The notes beneath the pieces are model-generated. The model made no database searches, was not told the origin of the DNA, and worked only from the letters and a program-made list of their open reading frames with translations. From Lytechinus pictus (lineage: Eukaryota; Echinodermata; Echinoidea; Temnopleuroida; Toxopneustidae), in assembly GCF_037042905.1 (NCBI RefSeq), contig NC_087257.1, forward strand, positions 26,535,501 through 26,599,500: 64,000 nucleotides of DNA, read 5' to 3'. This document shows, piece after piece, positions 48,201-55,600 of this stretch. Position 1 is the first letter of the stretch, and the number at the start of each line of letters is the position of its first letter. The translations under genes and the position numbers were made by a program.

Positions 48201-50881
48201 ATACATGTAGTATGAAATTGAAAATTGATGGTGTCATAGAAAATGTTCCATCCTTGCATGGCAATCACAATGGTATTGTTGTATCTTTGGCTCTGAATAT
48301 TGGCTTGATAACGGTATCGACTTTTGGACTGGGGAGGAGCAGTATAAGTTAAGAGGATTGGGAAATGGCAAAATTAGAAAAAAGGGTATTACCTGTTATA
48401 AAAAAACAACAATTTTGATAGGCTCCACTTTATCAAGTGGAAGCATTGAGGTGTAGTGGTTCTGACTCATGCCTTGTTATCAGAGGGTCATGGGTTCAAA
48501 TCCCACCATGGCCTAGCGTTGTTTGGCAATGCGTCAGTCCACAATTTGCCACTCTCCACCCAGGTGTTAAATGGGTACCTGGTAGGATGCGAGAGCCTAT
48601 GTAGTATGCCTAGTGATTGAGTCTTGGAACTCTTGTTGGAATGCTCCCCAGGGAGTGTAGAAGGGCATACATTGTATGCGAGCATGCCAGGATCCGATGA
48701 CCTGGGTAATAAGATCTGTAAAGTGCTTAGAGACGTCGTTCCGATGTATTAAGCGTTAAATAAAATTGGAATATTATTATTATCAAATAGCCCCTGCCCC
48801 CACCATCACCCATTAGTAGTAGTAATGATGATGATGATATTGATATTGATATTTATAATTATAATAAAAATCAAATGAATTAAATAGATGAGTAAATGTA
48901 AATAAAACAGGAAAGACATCATTTAGTAATTGAAATAGAAAAGGAATTGATGTATGAATAAATAAAATATTAGCATAGGATGAATAAATATAGAATAGAT
49001 ATTAAATGAATTAGAAAATGAATTTCTGCATTTATTGAACATCAGTTAACAATGAAATGAAAATGAGTGAATGAAAAATATGAAAATATTGCTAAAAATA
49101 CAAAACGGTATTCTTTTAAGTGAGAGAAGCCAAAGAGGAAACATGGTTTTTTAAATATATGCCTCCGTCAGTCTGTCTCTATATTTGAAATTAATCTTTC
49201 TTGTCCCCTTCAGAGATTACAAGCGCAACAAGAAAATTTGCCTCACAAACAACACATTTCCTCTTTAATCTTACTTCACAGTGCTTCACTCATTGCTTTA
49301 TGCCATGATGAGTATGCCTCTGCCATTTCAGAAATGTTTCGAAGTTACTCATGCCTGTATTGCATGCGGGCGCGTCGTGGTCTAGCGGTTCTGACTCTCG
49401 CCTTTCAAACAGAGGGTCGTGGGTTCGAATCCTAACCATGGCGTGTTTTCCTTCAGCAAGAAATTTATGTGCACTGTGCTGCACTCGACCCAGGTGAGGT
49501 GAACGGGTACCTGGCAGGATTAATTCCTTGCATGCACTGAGCGCCGGTGATGGAAGCTCAAGCTAAAGCCGGGGTAATAATAGCAGCGCTTTGTATCCTC
49601 GGGCAAAAGGCGCTTTATAAATACAGCTATTATTATTATTATTATTTCTTACTAATGCTGTGACTGATTTGTATTATTTAGTATGATACCACTTTTTATG
49701 AGACAGATCTTTTGTATTTTTGAAAACATCTTGTAGCAGAGCTGGCAAGTAGTAGGGATTTTTTGTATTTAGTACTGAAAAACAGATGGTTTCATGCAAA
49801 GTTCCAGTTTTATGTGTTTTCCTATGGTATTTCTTTGAAAATACGGATTTCCTCACCTAAATACTGATTTTCAGTTTTTATAATACTGAAACGTTCATGT
49901 TAGGGTTAGCAGCTCTGTTTTAAAATACAGGCCATTGTGTTTCGAAGCACTAAGAGAAGAGTTGAAATCAGAATTTCCCATCAGGGGCACATTCACAGGA
50001 TATGGGGCAGTGACTGCCCGAACTCTCATATCAATATTTTTTTCCTTTGGCCCATATTCTGAACTCGGGTTAAATCAAACCCTAGTTTAAAGTTGTGGTT
50101 TAACTATGGATAAATCACTAACAGTACAAATCCAATTTATTTACTCATTTGACATTTAAATCATTCTGAACTGTCTGGGAATGATAAGTGAAGTATTTTC
50201 TTCATTATGAAAGCAAAAGGAAATAAAATAGTAAACAAAAGAAATATACAATATAAACAGAATATCTGAATTTTTGGCTCCCATAATTTTAGCACAGAGT
50301 TAGACCGTGGTCTAAAGTTAAACCTGACTTCAGAATACGGGCCTATGTTTTGTTGTGTCTGTTTCATCTTTTGCTCTCTGTCTTTCCCTTCCACTCTTCC
50401 CCCTCTCCCTTTAATTTCTCTCTTGTGCCCTTCCCATATCCAATCTCTATATTACTATTGCTCACTTCCCCCACCTCTCTCTTTATTATTCTTCATCTTT
50501 TTTTTCTCTCCCCTCTCTCTCTAATTGATCCCCGTCCCCCCTCTTTCCATTCATCTCTCTATCTCACTCTCTCTCTCTATATTTTTATTTTAATGTATAC
50601 AGGGTAGCACGTTGGCATCCCAGATCGGAGCTGTTGCGTATGTAGAGAGCTCTGCGAGAACCAACACATCAGGGGTACGTGAGGTCTTCGAGATGGCCGC
50701 CTTAGCGTCGATCGGCAAACTCAATCTACAAAAATCATACGTGGACTTACCAAATGAAAGCAAAAGACTTTCTATTACCGAGTCTCTGAGGTTCAGGAAA
50801 AGGGCAGAGGTAATAACACCAAAAGTGAGAGTGAAATCGATGGTGCTGGACAAAGATCGGAAGTCATGCTTGGTCATGTGA
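21232..50881 (+). CDS. Rnd-type Rho-family small GTPase, complete five-exon gene
   Basis: The coding exons are 21232-21423, 25163-25253, 41656-41765, 47147-47281 and 50603-50881. They total 807 nt and encode 268 aa, with all introns GT/AG and phases consistent (0, 1, 0, 0). Domains: N-terminal basic/Ser tail (1-34); P-loop GEPQSGKS (43-50); switch I PTTFDRYTT (68-76); DTGG (92-95); G4-type CKSD (150-153); Rho insert region; ESSA (191-194); basic tail ending in the prenylation box CLVM (265-268). The text FDISEPTTLD, VAGCKSDLRND, PVSHD and QIGAVAYVESSA follows vertebrate Rnd1-3 rather than RhoA/Rac/Cdc42. Rnd proteins are constitutively GTP-bound, antagonise RhoA signalling and remodel actin at membranes. 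Pro replaces Ras Gly12 and Lys replaces Gln61, so loss of GTPase activity is expected but inferred. It is somewhat longer than vertebrate Rnd proteins (about 230-245 aa). Confidence 0.92.
21628..24320. mobile_element. 2.7-kb TIR element (AGGGGAAGGC.GGGTAAGTT), disrupted by a nested element
   Basis: The left end AGGGGAAGGCGGGGTAAGTT (21628) and the reverse complement of the right end, AGGGGAAGGCAGGGTAAGTT, differ at one base. Inside are several repeats of 'ggggtaagttg.gcca' and 'ggctcaacttgcccc' in both directions. No transposase is seen. About 1.83 kb of its length is another element (22171-23998). It lies in intron 1 of the Rnd-like gene. Confidence 0.75.
22171..23998. mobile_element. nested 1.8-kb TIR element (GCAAGGCTC.ACATTA), 5-bp target duplication
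   Basis: The left end GCAAGGCTCCACATTAAC is mirrored by the right end, whose complement reads GCAAGGCTCGACATTAGC. ATCAT flanks both sides (22166-22170 and 23999-24003). Sub-terminal repeats 'ggtggcccg' and 'cgggccacc' occur several times at each end. The middle (about 22680-23350) is A-rich. No transposase reading frame was recognised. Confidence 0.75.
24321..25162. other. rest of Rnd-like intron 1
   Basis: AT-rich intron with a G16-type run at about 24657-24672 and poly-A/poly-T runs. No exon was recognised. Confidence 0.5.
25163..25253 (+). CDS. Rnd-like GTPase exon 2 (switch I to DTG)
   Basis: The acceptor is ttttttcttcag before 25163 and the donor is GGAG|gtaaga at 25254. The exon is 91 nt and ends one base into a Gly codon. 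It encodes IYKPTTFDRYTTVLDFDD... through VELNVWDTG, that is, the effector loop with the conserved Pro-Thr and the strand ending in WDT. No start codon is expected because it is an internal exon. Confidence 0.92.
25254..28919. other. Rnd-like intron 2, first part
   Basis: AT-rich with isolated G runs (about 25369 and 26320) and a G-run/C-run patch at 28595-28760. A less AT-rich patch at 25740-26040 carries overlapping ORFs on both strands without recognisable motifs. No exon was recognised. Confidence 0.45.
28920..29321 (-). mobile_element. fold-back element, copy 1 (inverted relative to 43319-43722)
   Basis: About 400 bp that is the reverse complement of 43319-43722 with scattered differences. 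Its ends, TTAAAGAGAAATTCCAGTAT and the complement of TTAAAGGTAAATGCTAGTTT, are imperfect inverted repeats. The centre is a near-perfect 20-bp palindrome (gagcgtcg.gcccgacgctc). Confidence 0.8.
29322..30532. other. Rnd-like intron 2, no exon
   Basis: AT-rich. One MITE-like end (GGGCCTGTTTCATAAAAC) lies at about 30358. Nothing else was recognised. Confidence 0.45.
30533..30982 (+). mobile_element. poly-G/poly-C-capped inverted-repeat element, family A, copy 1
   Basis: A G18-type run leads into GCAGTCAAATATATATTGCT, GTACACATGCGTGACCA. The other end reads TGGTCATGCATGTGTACAGC, AATACATTTGACTGC and a C run, giving inverted arms of about 40 bp. The interior has repeated 'tgtttaggg' phrases and 'ggtcatattctggcgacaac'. 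It is non-coding despite short ORFs. Confidence 0.8.
30983..34507. other. Rnd-like intron 2, no exon recognised
   Basis: AT-rich, with a C run at about 33409. No ORF has recognisable motifs. Confidence 0.45.
34508..35089. mobile_element. MITE with TTTAAAGG.CAAGTCCACCC termini, copy 1 (full length)
   Basis: The left end AAAGGTCAAGTCCACCCAA and right end GGGTGGACTTGTCCTTT are inverted. Long sub-terminal arms also pair ('atttcatcaaaatcggatgtaa' with 'ttacatccgattttgatgaaat'; 'aagttatgacattttaaagttt' with its complement). The element is about 580 bp with no coding capacity. Confidence 0.85.
35667..36084. mobile_element. MITE with GAC.C.TTTCTCA termini
   Basis: The left end GACACGTTTCTCATAACAAT matches the complement of the right end, GACCCCTTTCTCAATACCGT. 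Both then show TCCT.AAAACTA and GGAAAC. Inner phrases 'gaagatcg.tttt' and 'aaaaccggtt' repeat. The overlapping 92-codon ORF is judged an accident. Confidence 0.65.
36085..39909. other. Rnd-like intron 2, simple repeats only
   Basis: AT-rich. Contains (TC)n at 36530-36562, a C14-type run at about 36993, a G-run/C-run pair at 39050-39185, and a TC-rich block at 39280-39370. ORFs over the TC blocks are low-complexity artefacts. Confidence 0.5.
39910..40588. mobile_element. poly-G/poly-C-capped inverted-repeat element, family B
   Basis: CCC plus a G13-type run leads into CCACTTCCATTGACAAGTGG, ATACCATGCGCGACCA. The right end is the complement: TGGTCGCGCATGGTATCCAC, TCGTCAATGTAAGTGG, C run, GGG. 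The arms are about 40 bp. The interior carries repeated 'ccctaaacacgtat' and 'accccttaacaagtat' phrases like family A but is otherwise different. Near-identical flanks GGCAAAGG (left) and GGCACAGG (right) suggest a target duplication. Confidence 0.78.
40589..41655. other. end of Rnd-like intron 2, nothing recognised
   Basis: AT-rich intron up to the acceptor at 41655, with no recognisable repeat or exon. Confidence 0.5.
41656..41765 (+). CDS. Rnd-like GTPase exon 3 (switch II)
   Basis: The acceptor is ttattaatag before 41656 and the donor is CAGAAG|gtaagt at 41766. The exon is 110 nt and completes the split Gly, then encodes KPEYDFLRPLAYQDTDVVII followed by CFDISEPTTLDCISQK. It matches the Rnd switch II (..[23 protein letters not shown]). 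Lys takes the place of Ras Gln61. The donor is followed within about 15 bp by a 450-bp GAT triplet array that keeps the frame open. Confidence 0.92.
41780..42227. repeat. ~450-bp GAT/GGT triplet array directly after exon 3
   Basis: Nearly uninterrupted GAT with interspersed GGT, GGC and GAC triplets. Read through from exon 3, it keeps the frame open for about 150 codons of Asp and Gly and ends at TGA 42225-42227. The poly-Asp and poly-Met ORFs here are products of the repeat. It starts about 15 bp inside the intron. Confidence 0.95.
42228..42953. other. Rnd-like intron 3, AT-rich then GA-rich
   Basis: No exon recognised. A GA-rich low-complexity block lies at about 42825-42925. Confidence 0.5.
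42954..43050 (+). repeat. tRNA-derived SINE head fragment
   Basis: 'gaagcatcatggtgcagtggttctgactctc' followed by the B-box GGTTCAAATCC is the head shared with the SINEs at 48440 and 51240. The body and ATT tail are missing. Confidence 0.65.
43143..43294. mobile_element. short MITE with CAGGGGC.GTGGAA termini and G/C runs
   Basis: The left end CAGGGGCCGTGGAAGG is mirrored by the right end, whose complement reads CAGGGGCAGTGGAACGG. A G run just inside the left end and a C run inside the right end also pair. Confidence 0.65.
43319..43722 (+). mobile_element. fold-back element, copy 2, with perfect 20-bp central palindrome
   Basis: Partner of 28920-29321 in the opposite orientation. The central palindrome GAGCGTCGGGCCCGACGCTC (43488-43507) is exact. 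Further inverted segments occur outward. ORFs in it are not supported. Confidence 0.8.
43723..44950. other. Rnd-like intron 3 with a ~116-bp tandem duplication
   Basis: Mostly unremarkable AT-rich intron. At about 44695-44880 the phrase 'gaagtaggctgaaattgaaa' through 'tttgggattcc' occurs twice in tandem (second copy from about 44792). No exon was recognised. Confidence 0.5.
44951..45447. mobile_element. MITE with ~80-bp inverted ends (GTGTGTTCAATGTC)
   Basis: The left end GGGTGTGTTCAATGTCGGTT matches the complement of the right end, GAGTGTGTTCAATGTCAATT. The arms continue through ACATGAATC.T.ATTGAAAAC and ATTACAAAACAC. A third internal copy of the tip (gggtttgttcaatgtcc) lies at about 45045. 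It is non-coding. Confidence 0.78.
45448..45970. other. Rnd-like intron 3, nothing recognised
   Basis: Begins with a short TC run (45450-45480), then ordinary intron sequence with no exon. Confidence 0.45.
45971..46520. mobile_element. MITE with TTTAAAG.TCAAGTCYACCC termini, copy 2 (right end missing)
   Basis: Starts ttaaagctcaagtctaccc and follows the 34508-35089 copy throughout, but stops at 'gttagatttttctct' without the terminal GGGTGGACTTG. Confidence 0.8.
46521..47146. other. Rnd-like intron 3, end
   Basis: No repeat or exon recognised before the acceptor. The 120-codon minus-strand ORF 46505-46867 has no motif and is judged random. Confidence 0.45.
47147..47281 (+). CDS. Rnd-like GTPase exon 4 (CKSD guanine-specificity motif)
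   Basis: The acceptor is tttaaatgtcag before 47147 and the donor is GATAAG|gtgtgt at 47282. The exon is 135 nt, phase 0/0. It encodes WFPEIRKHCPKCPVIVAGCK followed by SDLRND, then an insert-helix segment (TRLTEMKMIPVSHDK). The CKSD form of the NKxD motif is shared with Rnd proteins. A poly-G-capped element begins only 36 bp after the exon. Confidence 0.92.
47317..47758 (+). mobile_element. poly-G/poly-C-capped inverted-repeat element, family A, copy 2
   Basis: Same sequence family as 30533-30982 with the same arms (gcagtcaaatatattgctgtacac... / ...gtgtacagcaatacatttgactgc). The direct repeat GGGGGTAAAGG occurs at 47303-47313 and 47760-47770, just outside the CCC and GGG caps, and fits a target-site duplication. 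It sits 36 bp after exon 4 of the Rnd-like gene. Confidence 0.82.
47771..48439. other. Rnd-like intron 4, first part
   Basis: A G-rich purine stretch follows the capped element (47760-47830), then AT-rich sequence with a (TA)n block at about 48070-48095. No exon. Confidence 0.5.
48440..48785 (+). repeat. tRNA-derived SINE with (ATT)n tail
   Basis: The head 'gaagcattgaggtgtagtgg' has a B-box GGTTCAAATCCC. The central domain is 'ccacccaggtgttaaatgggtacctggtaggatg'-like. The body ends 'gttaaataaaattggaat', with a short ATT tail. Same family as 51240-51590. Confidence 0.8.
48786..49364. other. Rnd-like intron 4 between two SINEs
   Basis: Very AT-rich, with degenerate 'aataaat' and 'gaatga' phrases. 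No exon was recognised. Confidence 0.45.
49365..49650 (+). repeat. tRNA-derived SINE, second family, with (ATT)n tail
   Basis: The head gcgtcgtggtctagcggttc has a B-box GGTTCGAATCC and a TTC triplet in a CTTTCAA loop, so a Glu-like tRNA origin is possible. The body includes the shared central text 'gacccaggtgaggtgaacgggtacctggcaggat'. It ends 'ctttataaatacagct' plus (ATT)n. Close relative: 53907-54165. Confidence 0.85.
50049..50343. mobile_element. MITE with GGCCC.TATTCTGAA termini
   Basis: The left end GGCCCATATTCTGAACTCGG and the complement of the right end, GGCCCGTATTCTGAAGTCAG, agree. They continue into GTTTAA and 'gtggt.taac' motifs. It lies just upstream of the TC-rich acceptor tract of exon 5. 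Confidence 0.75.
50344..50602. repeat. pyrimidine-rich tract before exon 5
   Basis: About 230 bp of TC-rich low-complexity sequence runs up to near the exon 5 acceptor. It probably contains the polypyrimidine tract. The 85-codon ORF over it is an artefact. Confidence 0.8.
50603..50881 (+). CDS. Rnd-like GTPase exon 5 (C-terminus, CAAX box)
   Basis: The acceptor is taatgtatacag before 50603, with a long TC-rich tract upstream. TGA is at 50879-50881. It encodes 92 residues: GSTLASQIGAVAYVESSART, then VREVFEMAALASIGK, then a basic tail (RFRKRAEV, KVRVKS, KDRKS) ending Cys-Leu-Val-Met. A terminal Met predicts farnesylation, as in Rnd1-3 (CxxM). Confidence 0.93.
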   Translation, partial: GSTLASQIGAVAYVESSARTNTSGVREVFEMAALASIGKLNLQKSYVDLPNESKRLSITESLRFRKRAEVITPKVRVKSMVLDKDRKSCLVM

Positions 50882-51130
50882 TCAGAAAAAATGGCAGCTT
50901 CTCCTTTGAAGATTGTAAGCAAACTCTCATCCTGTATAGATGCAAGCCTAGTCCAGGACCAGCAGAATGAGACCTAGATTTGAATGCAGTTGTGATGGAA
51001 CAACTCTGTCTTGGCAGGACCAAGACTAATAGGAATACTTCAGAAGAGATCTGTGTAAATATTGTTAATGAATAATAGTGTTCTAATGTAGGAGAGTAAG
51101 GAATCCAGAGATTTTTTTTCAAATAAAGCA
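50882..51130 (+). other. 3' UTR of the Rnd-like gene with poly(A) signal
   Basis: Non-coding sequence after the TGA, with AATAAA at 51122-51127 as the likely poly(A) signal. A second AATAAA-like signal (taataaag) lies near 51761 beyond a SINE, so a longer 3' UTR is possible. Confidence 0.55.
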
Positions 51131-51239
51131 CTTCTGCAATTTCAACTGAGGGTCCTTAAGCCCTGTCACTAAAGTCTGCTCTTAAAGATGTGTTGACATA
51201 TCTACTCCATCAGGAATGGCTGGATTCAGTGTGGACAGT

Positions 51240-51590
51240 GGAAGCATCAGCATGGTGTAGCGGTTCTGACTCTCGATTTGTAATCAAAGGGTTATGTGTT
51301 CGAACCGTACCGCAGCCTAGCGTCCTATGGCAAGTCCTCAATCCACACTTTGCCACTCTCCACCCAGGTGTTAAATGGGTACCTGGTAGGATGCGAAAGC
51401 CTATATAGTAATGTCTAGCAATTGAGTCTTGGAACTCTTGTTGGAATGCTCCCCAGGAAGTGGAGAAAGTGCATACATTGTGTGTAGGCGTGCCAAGATC
51501 AGATGACCGGGGTAATAATATATCTGTATAGCGCATAGACGTTGTTCCAATGTATTAAGTGCTATATTAAAGCAGAATATTATTAGTTTT
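51240..51590 (+). repeat. tRNA-derived SINE just 3' of the Rnd-like gene
   Basis: The head 'gcatcagcatggtgtagcgg' has a B-box GTTCGAACC. The central domain is 'ccacccaggtgttaaatgggtacctggtaggatg'-like. The body matches the SINE at 48440-48785 closely and ends near an ATT-type tail. Confidence 0.82.
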
Positions 51591-52077
51591 GTTGTTATTA
51601 TCCAATTGAATGGCTGAAGATTGACAAGTGCTGATGTTTTATCAGATGTTCTGGTCCTAATAATCAGGCAAAGAAATAAAAATGTGTTTCATTACAATGT
51701 ACATGTACGTTATCATGATTGCAAATTTGTGATCATTCCTCATAACCTTTGATCATGGTAATAAAGTTTCTTCTATAACATGTATACATTAAAGTGTATT
51801 TGCTCTAAACTATAACAAAATTGCCAAATCAAAACTGAAATCTGAATGGGATCATTCTTGCCATTTTCTTTGCCAAAATACAAATGATTTTATATTGTAC
51901 TTTCTAATATAGAACTTGCTATCTGGATGATATCTCGAGCGATTTACAGAGCAAGTACTTCCCCCTTTGTTGGATGTATCTTTTAAATTACTTCAATTCA
52001 GCCTTACCAGTTTGGGCATTTAATGAAAGGAGCAATTAAATTAAAGGACATTTCTAATGGCCCCAATGAATAATTTT
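51591..52077. other. intergenic, nothing recognised
   Basis: AT-rich sequence containing a possible second poly(A) signal near 51761. Confidence 0.45.
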
Positions 52078-52275
52078 GAGTGATGTCATCAGTCTCCTCA
52101 TTTGCACACCGACAAGGATGTGAACATAACCGTTTTGTGAAATTAAGCGAAACTTTAAAATGTCATAACTTTCTTATTTTACATCCAATTTTGATGAAAT
52201 TTTCAGTGTTATGCTTGTTGGATTTTTCTCTTCTTATTTGAATCAACTTTTTGTTGGGGTGGACTTGTCCTTTAA
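52078..52275. mobile_element. MITE with GGGTGGACTTGTCCTTTAA end, copy 3 (right third only)
   Basis: Matches only the right part of the 34508-35089 element, from 'gatgtcatcagtctcctcatttgca' to GGGTGGACTTGTCCTTTAA. Confidence 0.8.
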
Positions 52276-52538
52276 ATAGTCAGGAGTAAATTTTGATGCA
52301 GTACCAGTAAAATTAATCCCTGGGCCCTTCCTTTACATTTGATTTGCGACCTTCATAGGGTGATAGGATGATCTTATCCTCCCCATGGTATGATTCCCTT
52401 CATATGGTAATGACTATCATACCATTTTCATATGGATTACTATAGATATTGTTTAGTACAAAGTTGTACAAATTCCAAAATATATAACATAAAAAAGCAT
52501 AGCCCACCATAGGGACATTGTATGATTGATACTGGATC

Positions 52539-52995
52539 CGAGTCAAATATATTGCTGTACACGCGCGTGACCAAGGAATTTCCAAACACCTCCTAAACGA
52601 GTTTTTCTGTGTGCAAAATAACCCCCTAAACAAGTTTTTCGCGGGCTTTATTTACACATTTTGGCCCCTAAACAAGTTGTCTTCAAAATATGACCTCGGG
52701 GGAAAAGCTTGGGGGGAAAAACATACCCTAAACACGTTTGGCTAGTCTTTAAAAAAAGCTTTGGGGGAAAAAAAAACATACCCTAAATTCGTTTAACCCC
52801 GCGATTGACCATTGACCAGTCTTTCAAAACCACCCTTTTTCTTGAAAATCTGTGTTTTTTACACCCTTAACGAGTCCATGCGCGGACCGCATCCAAAACT
52901 GAAAAAACACCCCTTTAAACGTGTTTTTTTGGTCATGCGTGTGTACAGCAATATATTTGATTGGCCCACCCCAACCCCCCCCCCCCCCCCCCCGG
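52539..52995 (-). mobile_element. poly-G/poly-C-capped inverted-repeat element, family A, copy 3 (inverted)
   Basis: The internal order is reversed relative to the two other copies ('ccctaaacaagttt' phrases first, 'cccttaacgagt' last). The left G run has been lost; the right end keeps the C run and GGG. CTGGATC at 52532-52538 and 52997-53003 is a likely target-site duplication. Confidence 0.8.
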
Positions 52996-53003
52996 GCTGG
53001 ATC

Positions 53004-53906
53004 ATTGTACAAGCAATGTAAGGGGCAGTTTACAACCAGGTTTTAGGGGTCTGTACTAAAGATATCTGTAAGGGGTCAAGATATTTGAATGATCTCTCTG
53101 TCAGGTCTCTGTATGGCTTTGTTTTAACCCTTTTAAACTAAACACATGAAGTCATATGATGGCTGTAATAGTAACATTAGTTATAGCCAACTGCAATGCC
53201 CTCTACAATTGTAGACTATTAATAACTCATTGTACAATGATCTTGGCAAATGTAAACTAGGCATTATTCTGAATTTATGACTTAAAAGACAAGAGTGTGA
53301 TGTATACAATTAAAAAGTATATACCTCTTCTTTTTTGTGCCATAGATAAAGACATTTTACAGTTTATTTTCGATGATAAAAATATGGCCAGTTTGAGATC
53401 CTTTTACAGTAAAGAGTGAAACAAGCAATAATGCTATTTGTAGAGTATTACATCCTGTCACTTAAAAAGAACAGAGATTGTGCAATTTTACCACATCATA
53501 CTTTGTCCAGCACTTTGTATTATATTATTATAAGGTGTCATTCAATGTGATATATTTCTCATGTTCTATATGTTTGTATATCTTGCCCACATGATATGTA
53601 TTGTAGAACACAGATCAAACCTTGAGGAAATGTTTCATTGTTTTATCTCAAACTCTTTAGTCTCTTGTATGTTCATGCATTTGTAAATTATTTTGTGTCT
53701 GCCTGTCTGTATGCAAAACGTGTGTGTCTGTTTCAATGTCCTTTTTTCTTTCTCACTGTGTTTCTGTGTCTTTTCTTCACGTTTCTGTTTCTCTCAGACT
53801 CTCTTAATCTCTGCCTCTCTTTCTTTTCTCTCCTCATCTCTCTCCCTCCCCCTCCTCTCTCTCTTTATCTCTCTCTCTCCCTCCCTTTCCATCCATTTTC
53901 CCATCT
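53004..53906. other. intergenic DNA ending in a TC-rich tract
   Basis: No gene recognised. About 53740-53900 is TC-rich low complexity and runs directly into the SINE head. ORFs here are low-complexity artefacts. Confidence 0.5.
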
Positions 53907-54165
53907 AGTGGTTCTGACTCTCGCCTTTCAAACAGAGGATCGTGGGTTCGAATCCTAGCCATGGTGTGTTTTCCTTCAGCAAGAAATTTATCCACACTGT
54001 GCTGCACTCGACCCAGGTGAGGTGAATGGGTACCCGGCAGGATTATTTCCTTGAATTCACTGAGCGCCGGTGATGGTAGCTCGAGCTAAAGCCGGGGTAA
54101 TAATAGCTGCGCTGTGTATCCTCAGGCAAAAAGCACTTTATAAATCCAGCTATTATTATTATTAT
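53907..54165 (+). repeat. tRNA-derived SINE, same family as 49365-49650
   Basis: Shares the head (tagtggttctgactctcgcc, B-box GGTTCGAATCC), the central 'gacccaggtgaggtgaatgggtacc' text, and the tail 'ctttataaatccagct' plus (ATT)n. The 5' edge merges with the TC-rich tract, so a few bases of the head are missing. Confidence 0.85.
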
Positions 54166-55600
54166 TCCCCCAACTCCTTTCTCATTCCACCCCCCCCCCC
54201 CCCTTTACCTATTCCTTCCCTCTAACCTGCTCTGATATGTTCAGTGCTATGTATCATGAGAAGAAAAATGAAATGTTCTCTTCCCTATTTTAATTTTTTT
54301 TATATCCTTTTACAATTTCTTAAAGTCCTGTTTCTTGTTATTGCATATCATGTATTTAATGTATATATACTGGAAGATAAGAATGCACTACGTAATATAA
54401 ATATCCTGTCATTCAGACCCAATCTTTATTTTTCTAGCAACATTCGTGAACTTGGGTTATTTGGAATAGCCAGAAATGTTTATATCAATCCACCACAAAC
54501 AGGATTATTGGTAGTATTAAAGGGATTCAAGAGGCTTGCAGTATTAGGACTATCTCAGTGAGAGTCAAGCAGATTATGTATGCTTTGAGGCTCAAACGGT
54601 TTTATTTATTGTCAAATTTAATGAATATATGGAAATTTGCATTTTACATGGTATTTTGAATATTTAAACAACATAAAAATTAAGATATCGTCAGTGATTT
54701 TTTCAGGAACGGGATAAACCTAATTTTTAGTCAAATTTTCTAAATCTATTTTTTGGTGTATTCTGAAAGCCTTTGATTCACTCTATTTCAGATCAAAATT
54801 TGTATTATTTAAAGAAAAACGGCATATTTAAAGTTTTTACGAACTGGCTCAACCCCCTCCTTTGATTTAACGAACTGGCTCAAACCATTCTTTGTTTACT
54901 ATGAACTCTGGAATGACACGCACAGGTCAAAGACCCAACTAGATGCTGCGCGTATGTGGGGGCGTACATGGTTTGTGCCTCTAAAAAAACATGCACAAAA
55001 TTTTGACAATTTTGACATGACAAAATTTTGTATATTTAAAAAGAATAGAATGTATGCTTCGAATTGGTATAAATCTGGTTTCCATCAAAGCGCGAAGTTA
55101 TGAGCGTCTGAAAAACATCAAAACTTTGAACACGATTGTCTCGAAATCATGTTTTGGAGACCAGCTGAAGTTTGAGCCACTTCGTAAAATCACTGACGAA
55201 AGAACATTAAGTTAAGAACCAACACAGATACTTTGATATAGACAAGCATATGCATGCATGGGATTGATTGAAATATTGTTTTATTTAAATTAAAATTGAC
55301 ATTTAAGCAAGCAGGTAACTGATGACATATGATCTTTCTGAGGGACAGAATATGTTTAATTGGCTTTCTCAAGCTAGAATCTAAAAAATGGATCACAAAT
55401 AAACCTGCAACCGTAAAATCTGGTAACTGCTGGCTATATAGCATTCAAGCAATTTATTTTTCACCTATCTGATTATCTCTTATTTCAAGCATACCCACTG
55501 ACTGATTTGACCCAGGTCAACCTCGAGTGTATGCATTATACAAACCAAACTTTTCATAGAATCATGATTGAGATCTCCTTTGCATCAATTGAATTTTATA
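54166..55600. other. intergenic DNA, nothing recognised
   Basis: A C-rich run lies at about 54190-54204. The 105-codon ORF 54244-54561 (+) is hydrophobic at its start but has no motif and no splice or promoter support. A phrase 'acgaactggctcaa' is repeated at about 54839 and 54870. Confidence 0.4.

Noticed and set aside
54244..54561. 105-codon ORF with a hydrophobic start
   Set aside because: Looked like a possible small membrane protein, but no homology is recognised, codons are AT-driven, and no promoter or poly(A) pattern supports it.
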